NCBI GenBank assembly: GCA_012517815.1
Contig: JAAYUF010000059.1
Location: 34,260 to 98,259 of the forward strand
Direction of reading: 5' to 3'
From: Clostridiales bacterium
GTDB taxonomy: Bacteria > Bacillota > Clostridia > Christensenellales > Aristaeellaceae
Length of the DNA stretch: 64,000 nt
Positions 1-8,785 of this stretch are shown here, one piece after another. The notes beneath the pieces were generated by a model, which was not told the DNA's origin, made no database searches, and saw only the letters and a program-made list of their open reading frames with translations. The translations under genes and the position numbers were made by a program. Position 1 is the stretch's first letter, and every line of letters starts with the position of its first letter.

Positions 1-1
1 C

Positions 2-424
2 GGCACAAGCTTCAACTGGATAGACGAGCTTTCCCGTTTCATTATGATCATCACGGTCTGTATGGGAATGAGTATTGCCATCACGGGAAGGTCTCACCCC
101 AAAATGGACGCCGTACAAGGACTCTTCAAAGGAAATGCGAAGAAAATCGTTCTGCTCATCGCCGATGTGGTTCTTGCCGCCATCATGATCTATGTGAGCG
201 TGATCGCCATAGGCCAGGAACTGAAAACGATCAGGACGGGCGCCGCAATTTCTACGCTGCCTCTCAAGCTGTGGATGTTCTGGATGTTCGTGCCCCTGGG
301 CTTCACGGGGGGCTCGATTCGCGCTTTGTTCGTAGTGGCTTTCGACATCATGGCTTTCTGGAATCAGGACCCCAGAAAACTGGACGCCGCGCCCGCGGCA
401 GGGGAGGAGGTTGCAGTACCGTGA
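2..424 (+). CDS. TRAP transporter small permease (DctQ-type), 5' truncated by window edge
   Basis: Frame is open from base 2 (GTSFNWIDELSRFIMIITVCMGMSIAITGRSHPKMD...); four-TM DctQ-like sequence directly upstream of a DctM-like gene; TGA at 422-424. Confidence 0.85.
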   Translation, partial: GTSFNWIDELSRFIMIITVCMGMSIAITGRSHPKMDAVQGLFKGNAKKIVLLIADVVLAAIMIYVSVIAIGQELKTIRTGAAISTLPLKLWMFWMFVPLGFTGGSIRALFVVAFDIMAFWNQDPRKLDAAPAAGEEVAVP

Positions 425-1689
425 TTGTCATTGCCGTTTTTGCCGTGCTTCTTTTACTGGGCGTACCGATTTTTGCCGTTCTGATTGCAACCGGAACGAC
501 AGGCATTGAGCTTTTTACCAACGTGAAGGCCATGATTATCCCGCTGCAATTCTACAATGGGATAGATCAGCAGACCCTGCTGGCGGTCCCGTTCTTCATC
601 GTGGCCGGAACGCTGGCTTCCAAAGGCAAGACCTCTGAAAACCTGGTTAAGGTGATGAACATCCTTTTTGGCAGGCTGCGGGGCGGTTCCGTAATCGCGG
701 GGCTGGCTGCCTGCGCTTTCTTTGCCGCCATCAGCGGATCGTCCATGGCTACTGTTGTCGCCATCGGCGCCATCATTATCCCGTCGCTTCGGAAGACGGA
801 TTACCCCGAGCAACTGACGGTGGGTTCCATCGCAGCCGGAGGCTCGCTGGGTATCTTGATCCCGCCAAGCGCGCCCATGGTTATGTTTTGTGTGGCCATG
901 GAATGTTCCGTTGGCAGGATGTTCATGGCGGGTTTCGTGCCCGGTATTCTGCTGGCTGTTTTTTGGGGCATATACGTCTATGTTTATTGCCGCAAAAACA
1001 ATTGCGGTTCTCCGGTCAAAATCTCTGCCAAGGAATCCGGGAAAATCCTCGTTACCTCCATTCCGGCAATCCTGTTCCCGGTGATTATCCTCGGCTCCAT
1101 CTATACCGGCTGGGCAACGCCCACGGAAGCCGCCGCCATCTCCGTGGTTTACGTCATGCTGGTGGAAACGTTTATCTATAAAACGGTCAAGTTCAGGAAC
1201 TTCGCCAAACAGTTTTTTGATTCCCTTGTGACATCTTCCACGCTGCTGTCCATTATCGCCGCCGCCGCCGTTCTCAGTTACTTCATCACCTTGAAGCGCA
1301 TTCCCGATCTGGCGGTTGCGTTTATCAGCAGCTTTGTGAGCAGTTCCGGAATGCTGCTGGTGTTTGTGTTGCTGTTCCTGTTTATCGCCGGCTGCTTTGT
1401 GGACACAATCTCCCTGATCGTCGTGCTGGCGCCCATCCTGGTTCCCGTGCTGCGGAGCTATCATGTGGATCTGATCCACTTTGGCATCCTGGCTGTGCTT
1501 TGCTCGCAGATCGGGTACATGAGTCCGCCGTTTGGCACCAACCTGTTCGTTACGATGCGCGTGGCGGACAAATCGTTCGGCTATGTTTCACGGTCCATCG
1601 TGCCTTTCATCATCATCATTTTGGTGTTCACCGTCGCCTTGGCGTTTTGTCCGCAAATCGTCATGTTCCTGCCCAACACGATGATGTAA
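421..1689 (+). CDS. TRAP transporter large permease (DctM-type)
   Basis: GTG start at 421 overlaps the upstream TGA (GTGA). Sequence VIVIAVFAVLLLLGVPIFAVLIATG...GSLGILIPPSAPMVMFCVAMECSVGRMFMAGFVPG...MSPPFGTNLFV is typical of DctM. Confidence 0.93.
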   Translation: MIVIAVFAVLLLLGVPIFAVLIATGTTGIELFTNVKAMIIPLQFYNGIDQQTLLAVPFFIVAGTLASKGKTSENLVKVMNILFGRLRGGSVIAGLAACAFFAAISGSSMATVVAIGAIIIPSLRKTDYPEQLTVGSIAAGGSLGILIPPSAPMVMFCVAMECSVGRMFMAGFVPGILLAVFWGIYVYVYCRKNNCGSPVKISAKESGKILVTSIPAILFPVIILGSIYTGWATPTEAAAISVVYVMLVETFIYKTVKFRNFAKQFFDSLVTSSTLLSIIAAAAVLSYFITLKRIPDLAVAFISSFVSSSGMLLVFVLLFLFIAGCFVDTISLIVVLAPILVPVLRSYHVDLIHFGILAVLCSQIGYMSPPFGTNLFVTMRVADKSFGYVSRSIVPFIIIILVFTVALAFCPQIVMFLPNTMM

Positions 1690-1721
1690 CAGGCCGTCTT
1701 GCCAGATTGGAGATATTGAAA

Positions 1722-3128
1722 ATGGCTAAAAAAGTTTTCAACGCAGGAAACACCGACTACACCAGACAAATCAGCGAATATGCCGTCAGTATGAAATATG
1801 AGGGCATCCCTGCCGATGTGCTTGAGCGGGCGAAGATGATGACGCTGCATACCATCGGCGTGTCGCTTGCCGCAGCGAATGTCAAGCAGGCAGAAACCTC
1901 CGTTCTGGCGGCGCGCCGGCTGAACGGCGGCAGCGGCGGCGGCGCCACCGTATGGACGACGGGCGAAAAACTCAGCCCCGCCGCCGCCTGTTTTGTGAAC
2001 GGCACCGTTGCCGATATGCTGGATTGGGAGGACTGCGCCTGGACGGGGCATCCTTCCGCAGGCGTGATTCCCGTCGCCGTCGCAATGTCCGAGGAGCTGC
2101 ATAAAAGCGGTAAGGATTTTCTGACGGCCGTGGTTGCCGGCTATGAAGCCTATACCCGCATTGCCATGTCTGTTCAGCCGCCCGCCGATTTTGACCATGC
2201 CCACGGTTGGGGCATTGTTTCCTGGCAGATGTTTGCAAGCGTGATACCCGCCGCCAAACTGCTGGGCCTGGACGCGCTCAAAACCAATCAAGCCTACGGC
2301 ATGGGCTGCATCTATACGCCCATCGCTTCGAATCTGATGCAGGCTACAATGTCCAACGCCTACCATTACCAGCACGGTCTGGCGGCCCACAGCGGCATTC
2401 TGGCGGCCTACAATGCGCTTGACGGCATTGATAACCTGACGGACGGCCTGGATATTCCCTATGCTTACAGCGAGCAACTCACCACGGAGGAGAAACGTTA
2501 CTGGATCGTGAAGGACCTGGACAAGTTCCTGATGACCAATATCCTTATCAAGCACTGGCCCGCCAACATGTGGATTCAGACCCCAATAGAAATCGTTCAT
2601 GATCTGGCAAAGGAACACGCGATCAATCCTGCGGATATCGCCGAAATCATCGTGGATCCGCCCACGCAGTACCGTATGCAGTTCTATGAGGACGGCTTCT
2701 CCTCCCTGATGGATGCCCAGTTCAGCATGCCTTTCTGCATCGCCACCATGCTGTATGGCGATAAGCCGGGCCCCAACTGGTACAGTCCGGAGCTGTTCAC
2801 CGATCCCAGGATCATCGATCTGGCGCGCAGGATCAAGGGCGGTCCAAGCAAAGAGGATACCCTTCAGGGTTCCTTCGTGCTGTTCCAGAACGGCCAATTC
2901 CCGGAGAAGCACGTGACCATCACCATGAAAGACGGCGCCGTGTACGAGCGCGCAATGTCCAAACACAAAGGGCATCCCGACAACATGCTCACCCGTCGGG
3001 AATTCTGCGACCTTTTCCTGAACAACGCCGCTTTCCACATGAGCAGGGACAAGGCTGTCAAACTGATGGATTTTATCCTCAACATGGAAAATGTCGAGGA
3101 TATGGCGGAGATTGGAAAACGATTGTAA
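1722..3128 (+). CDS. MmgE/PrpD family protein (copy 1)
   Basis: 468 aa; MmgE/PrpD-like motifs VADMLDWEDCAWTGHPSAGVIPVAVA and HWPANMWIQTPIEIVHDL; TAA stop. Confidence 0.9.
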   Translation: MAKKVFNAGNTDYTRQISEYAVSMKYEGIPADVLERAKMMTLHTIGVSLAAANVKQAETSVLAARRLNGGSGGGATVWTTGEKLSPAAACFVNGTVADMLDWEDCAWTGHPSAGVIPVAVAMSEELHKSGKDFLTAVVAGYEAYTRIAMSVQPPADFDHAHGWGIVSWQMFASVIPAAKLLGLDALKTNQAYGMGCIYTPIASNLMQATMSNAYHYQHGLAAHSGILAAYNALDGIDNLTDGLDIPYAYSEQLTTEEKRYWIVKDLDKFLMTNILIKHWPANMWIQTPIEIVHDLAKEHAINPADIAEIIVDPPTQYRMQFYEDGFSSLMDAQFSMPFCIATMLYGDKPGPNWYSPELFTDPRIIDLARRIKGGPSKEDTLQGSFVLFQNGQFPEKHVTITMKDGAVYERAMSKHKGHPDNMLTRREFCDLFLNNAAFHMSRDKAVKLMDFILNMENVEDMAEIGKRL

Positions 3129-3140
3129 GAAGGTGATCTT

Positions 3141-4556
3141 GTGGGATTCAGCGTCAACCATTTGGAAGGAAACGCCACCGAGCAGCTCTCCCGGTATACT
3201 AAAAATTTGAAGTATGACAACTTGCCCGCGGAAGTCATTGAGCGCGCGAAAATGATCAATATGCACGCCCTGGCCGCGGCGCTGGCCGCAAACGCCGCCC
3301 CCATGTCCGGCAGGGCAATCGCACTGGGAAAACAGTGCAACGGAGGCGTCGGCGGCGAATCCACCCTTTGGATTGACGGCTCCAAGGTAAGCATGGCCAA
3401 CGCTGCGTTTTCCAACGGCGTGCTGTGCGATATGCTGGATTGGGAGGATTGCGCCTGGACGGGGCATCCCTCAGCCGGCGTGATCCCCGTTGCCTGGGCT
3501 GCGGCCGAAGCAAGCCACAAAAGCGGCAAAGAGCTTATCGCCGCCATCGTGGCAGGCTATGAAGTCTATACCCGTGTGGCAATGGCCGTTCAGCCGCCCA
3601 AAGGCTGGGATTACTTCAAAGGCTGGGGCTTGACGACATGGCAGATCTTTGCATGTTCCACCCCCGCCGCAAAGCTTTTAGATCTGTCCGAAGAGCAGAT
3701 CAATCAGGCTTTTGGCCTCTCCGCGGTATGCACGACGATTCCAAGCGTGCTGCATCACGCCACCATGTCCGATGCTTATCATTATGAGCACGGCTTCCGG
3801 GCGAAAGATGGGATTATGGCGGCCATGGTGGCGAAAAGTGGGATTGAGAACTTCATGGATGCGCTGGACGATCCCTATGCATTTCAATACCACCTGACCT
3901 CTTCCCCGGCCCCGGAATGGTATACCAGGGAATTGGGCGAGACATATTTCATCATGAAGACCCTCTGCAAGCACTGGCCCGCCAACATGTGGGTGCAGAC
4001 GCCCCTGGAGATTACCTACAACCTTGTTGTCAAAAACGGTCTCAGGCCGGAAGATATCAAAGAAGTGGTGCTCGATCCGCCCACCCAGGGGCGTATGGCC
4101 GTACGGGAAGAAGGCTATTCCTCCATCACCCAGGCTCAGTTCAGCGTACCCTTCGCGCTTGCTTCGGTCATATGCGATCCTCACGCCGGACCCCAGTGGT
4201 ATTCGAAAGAAAGGTTGCGCGACCCCCGGGTGCTGCACATTGCCAAGAAGGTGAAGGGCGGAACGGGAAAGCCGCATCAGCTTGAGGAGTCCTTCGGGCT
4301 GTTCAAGGCCGGCTCCCACCCGTTGAAGACCGTTACCATTACGACAAACGACGGCAGGGTGCTAACCGAGTCGATGGACTGCCATCCGGGGCATCCCAGC
4401 AACATGATGAGCCGCGAGGAATTCTGTGACCGTTTCCGCCTCCAAGCGTCCTTTACCATGGATTCAAGGGACAAGATCGAGCATGCGGTGGATGTCCTGT
4501 GCAACATCGAGAAGGTGAAGGATATCGCGGAAGTGACCGACATCCTGCACAAGTGA
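3141..4556 (+). CDS. MmgE/PrpD family protein (copy 2, tandem paralog)
   Basis: 471 aa, GTG start; collinear with copy 1 (CDMLDWEDCAWTGHPSAGVIPVAWA, KHWPANMWVQTPLEITYNL). Confidence 0.9.
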   Translation: MGFSVNHLEGNATEQLSRYTKNLKYDNLPAEVIERAKMINMHALAAALAANAAPMSGRAIALGKQCNGGVGGESTLWIDGSKVSMANAAFSNGVLCDMLDWEDCAWTGHPSAGVIPVAWAAAEASHKSGKELIAAIVAGYEVYTRVAMAVQPPKGWDYFKGWGLTTWQIFACSTPAAKLLDLSEEQINQAFGLSAVCTTIPSVLHHATMSDAYHYEHGFRAKDGIMAAMVAKSGIENFMDALDDPYAFQYHLTSSPAPEWYTRELGETYFIMKTLCKHWPANMWVQTPLEITYNLVVKNGLRPEDIKEVVLDPPTQGRMAVREEGYSSITQAQFSVPFALASVICDPHAGPQWYSKERLRDPRVLHIAKKVKGGTGKPHQLEESFGLFKAGSHPLKTVTITTNDGRVLTESMDCHPGHPSNMMSREEFCDRFRLQASFTMDSRDKIEHAVDVLCNIEKVKDIAEVTDILHK

Positions 4557-5040
4557 TGTGATGCGGCAGCTTCCAGGCCGCTGTTGACCCTGAGCGTCAT
4601 TGTACCGAATCAAGCGGGCGCCGCGTTCTGAAAAAGACCCCGGCAGACGTTGATAACCTCCGGTTTTCGCTTCGCAATCCGAAACGTTGCATACCATTCG
4701 CGGCGTTGACGCAAGGGCCGCCCTTTGCGAGCAGGCGTGATGTTCGGTTGCCCATCATTGGGTGGGAAGCGGCGAAGCATCGGGGGTTATCTCATCTTGG
4801 CGACGGGTGCGTTTGGCAGTCCATGCGGCAAGTCCTCACGTTTGCGCCCGTCGCCGCACCGATGGGCTTCTTGGCGGTTCCCCTTGCCGTCCATGCAACC
4901 GTTGCGAACCTTAGCCAAGGCATCCGTCACCGTCTAGGCGTGGAAGGCCTCGGCGCGGTTGCGGCCAGCTGCAAGCCCGGCAGGCCTTTCCCCCATGCTC
5001 CGCACTGGGATCGAACGATATTGACAGGAGTTGAAACGAT

Positions 5041-5517
5041 ATGAAGATTAGCAAGTACAGATTGGTAGATTGCATATGGGGAGCCTTGATCATGGGCATG
5101 GTGCTCAGCTTTGCAATGCCCATGATCAGCAACGGGTTCGTCACGCTTGCAGAATTCCTCTCCAGCCTGATCGTATCCTTTTTTGTGGGTCTGGCCATCA
5201 TGCTGTTTTCGCCCATACGCAAGATCAGCGCTCGCTTTGCAACGAAATGCGGCGCAGAAAATGGCACGGTGAAGTATAGCCTTTGTTCAGCGGCGGCAAC
5301 GACCCTGCTCATGGGCACCGCGATGAGCATCATCATGACATGGTGGGGGATGCACGCTGTCCCAGGCTATCAGAGCCAGTTGTTTCATGCGTGGATAAGC
5401 GCATATCCCTGGGTGCTGATCGTTGTGTTTATCATGGTGAATTTCTGCCAATGGTCCGGTAAATATGTTGTGAAACTGTTGTTTGGGGACGCTGCCCAAG
5501 AAAAGGAAGCTTCGTAA
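5041..5517 (+). CDS. Hypothetical integral membrane protein (about four TM segments)
   Basis: 158 aa hydrophobic ORF (MKISKYRLVDCIWGALIMGMVLSFAMPMISNGFVTLAEF...); TAA stop. Confidence 0.6.
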   Translation: MKISKYRLVDCIWGALIMGMVLSFAMPMISNGFVTLAEFLSSLIVSFFVGLAIMLFSPIRKISARFATKCGAENGTVKYSLCSAAATTLLMGTAMSIIMTWWGMHAVPGYQSQLFHAWISAYPWVLIVVFIMVNFCQWSGKYVVKLLFGDAAQEKEAS

Positions 5518-6063
5518 AGCGACGGCTGGGTTGTCGCCGTTGGCCGTATCAGATTCGGCGGCGCCGGTGCGTTCAGCCGTTTCACCGGAGTACGGCAAGG
5601 CTGTTGGGCAGGAAACCACCTCAAAAATTAGGCAGTTCGCAAGCCGGATCGCCGATAAAAACCATGTTGCCGGTTGAAAACGTGTACAGCCAAAGGTTAT
5701 GGCAAACCATCAGTCGAATGCCGCACGGTACCCAGCAGGCGTATTCCGCGATTTCGGGATCCTCTGCGAGGCGTTGGGCGTTATTCTAGACCGGCCGGCG
5801 ATCCAGCCCCATCCAGCGCGCGCAGAGCCATACCCGCATGCGGAGCATCGGGTCTTCCTCTCCCCATTGCCGCGGTATCCGTGCCATTCAAGCTGTCGCA
5901 AACACAATTTAGCCATTGGTGCGTTCACCCGAAATGAATGCTGTGGCATTGTTCATTGTAGGGGAGCGCCAACGGCTTTCCTATCGCTTAATGAAAACGG
6001 CAAACCAGATTGTACCTGTCCCAACGAGGCGTAACGCGTGCCTGAACGCGCGCCGCAGCTGAT

Positions 6064-6098
6064 AAAACGCGCTGAAACTTCTACGTTTCAGCGCGTTT
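6064..6098 (-). terminator. Rho-independent terminator downstream of ssrA
   Basis: Perfect stem AAACGCGCTGAAAC / GTTTCAGCGCGTTT with a T-run on the minus strand. Confidence 0.85.
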
Positions 6099-6102
6099 CG
6101 TG

Positions 6103-6448
6103 TGGTGGAGGTGAGGGGAGTTGAACCCCTGTCCGAAAGCATGCCGATCAGGCTTTCTCCGAGCGCATTCAGGGATTTGGGATTCCCCTCGGCAAACGCC
6201 CCCTGACGGGCTTATGCCTACGGTAGCTTCATTTTACGAACAACACCTCAAAGCTTTGATGTGCTCGTCCCCCACGATCATGACGCCGGGAACCGAATCC
6301 GTGGGCGGTTCGGGCCGACGCGCGGCATTAAGCCGCGAAAGCGAATTCGTTATTGTCGGTTGTTGTTTTTCCCCGTTGTTGCGCGGTACAGGGTCCGCGG
6401 CTCGCTTACCCAACCTTCAAAACCCCCCGTCGAAACCGGAACACCCCC
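6103..6448 (-). ncRNA. ssrA: tmRNA
   Basis: 3' end reads ...GGGGTTCAACTCCCCTCACCTCCACCA; 5' end GGGGGTGTTCCGGTTTCGACGGGG; acceptor GGGGGTG pairs with CACCTCC; tag-like reading frame ...GKTTTDNNEFAFAA-TAA. Confidence 0.95.
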
Positions 6449-6467
6449 ATGTCGATTCGCTCCTGGT

Positions 6468-6938
6468 TCAGTCGTCGCGCCGTCTGCTGAACGCGCGCTC
6501 GATGTCGCGCTTCGCGTCCCGGTCTGCTGCGGCGTCGCGCTTGTCGTGCAGTTGCTTGCCCTTGCACAGGCCGAGCTCCAGCTTCATCCGCCCGTCTTTC
6601 AGGTACAGCTTCAGCGGCACCAGCGCGTAGCCCTGTCGGCTCACCAGTCCCGCCAGCTTGCGTATCTCGCTTCTGTGCATCAGGAGCTTCTTGGGCCGCA
6701 GGGGATCGTGGTTAAACAGGTTTCCCTGCTAGTAGGGGCTGATGTGCATCCCCTCGGCGAAAATCTCCCCGCCGCGCACCATGCAGTAGCTTTCCTTGAG
6801 GTTTACGCGGCCCGCACGGATGCTTTTCACTTCCGTGCCCTGCAAGCTCAGCCCGCATTCGTAGGTTTCCTCCACGAAATACTCGTGGTAAGCCTTTTTG
6901 TTCTGGGCGACGGGCTTGATCCCCTTGGCACGCGGCAC
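6468..6938 (-). CDS. smpB: SsrA-binding protein SmpB, interrupted by an in-frame TAG at 6729-6731
   Basis: [69 protein letters not shown]-[TAG][86 protein letters not shown]; both halves share a frame; adjacent to ssrA. Confidence 0.9.
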
Positions 6939-6988
6939 GCTTGTCCCTCCCTGCGGTTTGGCGTCCGCGCCTGAAACACGGGCAATTG

Positions 6989-7016
6989 ATTATAGCACAT
7001 TTCCAGACGGTTGCAA
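6989..7016 (-). promoter_or_regulatory. Sigma-A-like promoter for smpB-ssrA
   Basis: Minus strand: -35 TTGCAA (7016-7011), 16-nt spacer, -10 TATAAT (6994-6989). Confidence 0.7.
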
Positions 7017-7039
7017 AGTGCGTTTCCCTGCTTTATAAT
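7011..7039 (+). promoter_or_regulatory. Sigma-A-like promoter for proA
   Basis: -35 TTGCAA (7011-7016), 17-nt spacer, -10 TATAAT (7034-7039), about 22 bp before the ATG. Confidence 0.75.
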
Positions 7040-7060
7040 GCACACAGAGAAACGGGGGGG

Positions 7061-8386
7061 ATGCCGATGACCAGTCAGACGATCCGCGAAATGGCGGCGG
7101 AAGCCCGACAGGCGGGCCTTGCGTTAAGCGCCACCACGCCGGCCCTGCGCAATCAGGCGCTCCTTTCCATCGGCGAGGCGATCCGCCGCCGGCTGGATGG
7201 GATTCGGACTGCCAACGAAGAGGACGTGCGGCAGGCAATCGCGGAAAAGCTGAGCCCTCCGCTGGTCGCGCGCCTGCGTTTTGGCGAGGCGAAGGCAACG
7301 CATGTGATCGAAGGGCTCAGGGCGCTCTCGCTGCTGCCCGATCCGCTCAACCGCGTCCAGTACGCCAACGAAATCGCCGAAGGGTTGCGCCTGTACCGCA
7401 CCACCTGCCCCATCGGCGTTATCGGCGTTATTTTTGAAAGCCGGCCGGATGCGCTGGTGCAGATCAGCTCGCTTTGCCTGAAAAGCGGCAACGCCGTGCT
7501 GCTCAAGGGCGGCCGGGAAGCCCTGCGCACCAATGAGGCGCTTTTTCAGGCCATTGTGGAAGGCGCGCGCGAGGCCGGTTTGCCCGACGGCTGGTGCCAT
7601 CTGCTCCACTCGCGCGAGGATGTGGACGAGATGCTCAGACTGGACGATTCCATCGACCTGATTATACCGCGTGGCAGCAACGCGTTTGTGCGCCACATCA
7701 TGCGCAACAGCGCCATTCCGGTGCTCGGGCATTCCGAGGGCATCTGCCATGTCTATGTGGATCAGGCTGCGGATCTCACGGAGGCCGTGTCGCTGGTGGT
7801 CGACAGCAAGACCCAGAACCTTTCGGTATGCAATGCCGCGGAAACGCTGCTGGTGCATGAGGCCGTTGCGGAAGCGTTTCTCCCGCGCGTGGCGGAAGCG
7901 CTCCGCTCCAAAGGAACGGAACTCCGCGGCGACGAGCGCACGCGGATGTTGATCGGCTGCGAACCCGCCACCGAGGAGGACTGGCATACCGAATACCTGG
8001 ACGCTATCCTCTCCATCCGGATCGTGGATAGCCTTCGGGAGGCCATCGCACACATCAACCGCTACGGCTCGCGCCATACCGACAGCATCCTTACCCGGGA
8101 CACCGCCGCCATTGAAACATTCATGACGCTTGTGGACAGCGCGGATGTTTTCGCCAACTGTTCCACGCGTTTTTCGGACGGCTTCCTGTTCGGGTTTGGC
8201 GCGGAGGTCGGCATCGCGACCGGGAAAGTCCACGCGCGCGGCCCAATGGGGCTGGAAGGGCTTTGCACCTATAAATACAGGCTCTACGGCCACGGGCATA
8301 CGCTCGCGGACCTGAATGCCGGCACGTTTCCGCTGCTGCACCGTGCGCTGCCAAACGACATACCGCCGTACGACCCTGCGCGGTAA
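7061..8386 (+). CDS. proA: Glutamate-5-semialdehyde dehydrogenase (gamma-glutamyl phosphate reductase)
   Basis: GVIGVIFESRPDALVQISSLCLKSGNAVLLKGG, LIIPRGSNAFVRHI, SVCNAAETLLVH and GPMGLEGLCTYKY are characteristic ProA motifs. Confidence 0.96.
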   Translation: MPMTSQTIREMAAEARQAGLALSATTPALRNQALLSIGEAIRRRLDGIRTANEEDVRQAIAEKLSPPLVARLRFGEAKATHVIEGLRALSLLPDPLNRVQYANEIAEGLRLYRTTCPIGVIGVIFESRPDALVQISSLCLKSGNAVLLKGGREALRTNEALFQAIVEGAREAGLPDGWCHLLHSREDVDEMLRLDDSIDLIIPRGSNAFVRHIMRNSAIPVLGHSEGICHVYVDQAADLTEAVSLVVDSKTQNLSVCNAAETLLVHEAVAEAFLPRVAEALRSKGTELRGDERTRMLIGCEPATEEDWHTEYLDAILSIRIVDSLREAIAHINRYGSRHTDSILTRDTAAIETFMTLVDSADVFANCSTRFSDGFLFGFGAEVGIATGKVHARGPMGLEGLCTYKYRLYGHGHTLADLNAGTFPLLHRALPNDIPPYDPAR

Positions 8387-8727
8387 CGGGGGTAGACGTC
8401 GGCAAGCAATGCTGAAGCCAGCCTGATGGCAAGACCGGGGAACGTGCGATCTTCCTGAGATGCCCGCCGTCCCCGGTCCTGTGCATGGCGAAGGAACCCG
8501 GAAACCTCAGGGAGGAAGGCCGCGAAAAGCTTTGAATCCTGAAGCCTGTACCGTCGACGGGCGTACCTTCGCGGCATGCTATGGATTGTTCCCGCAGCTT
8601 GGGTTCGCCCATGCGGAGTCGACCCCGGACCGGCCGATTTCATGCGATGCAAGCGATTCTCCCCTTTCCGCGGTCTCCTGCGGATCAGGCGGGCGCGCCA
8701 TGACACGCTCCTATCTCCATATTAAGG

Positions 8728-8762
8728 AAAACCCGCCCGGCAGCTACTGTCAGGGCGGGTTT
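8728..8762 (-). terminator. Terminator downstream of the MATE gene
   Basis: Stem AACCCGCCC / GGGCGGGTT followed by TTTT on the minus strand. Confidence 0.75.
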
Positions 8763-8785
8763 GCGGTGTATCCGGGCAAAGAACC

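Noticed and set aside
1581-3467. 628-aa minus-strand ORF opposite the PrpD genes
   Set aside because: Shadow ORF across two real genes; internal duplication merely mirrors the tandem PrpD paralogs.
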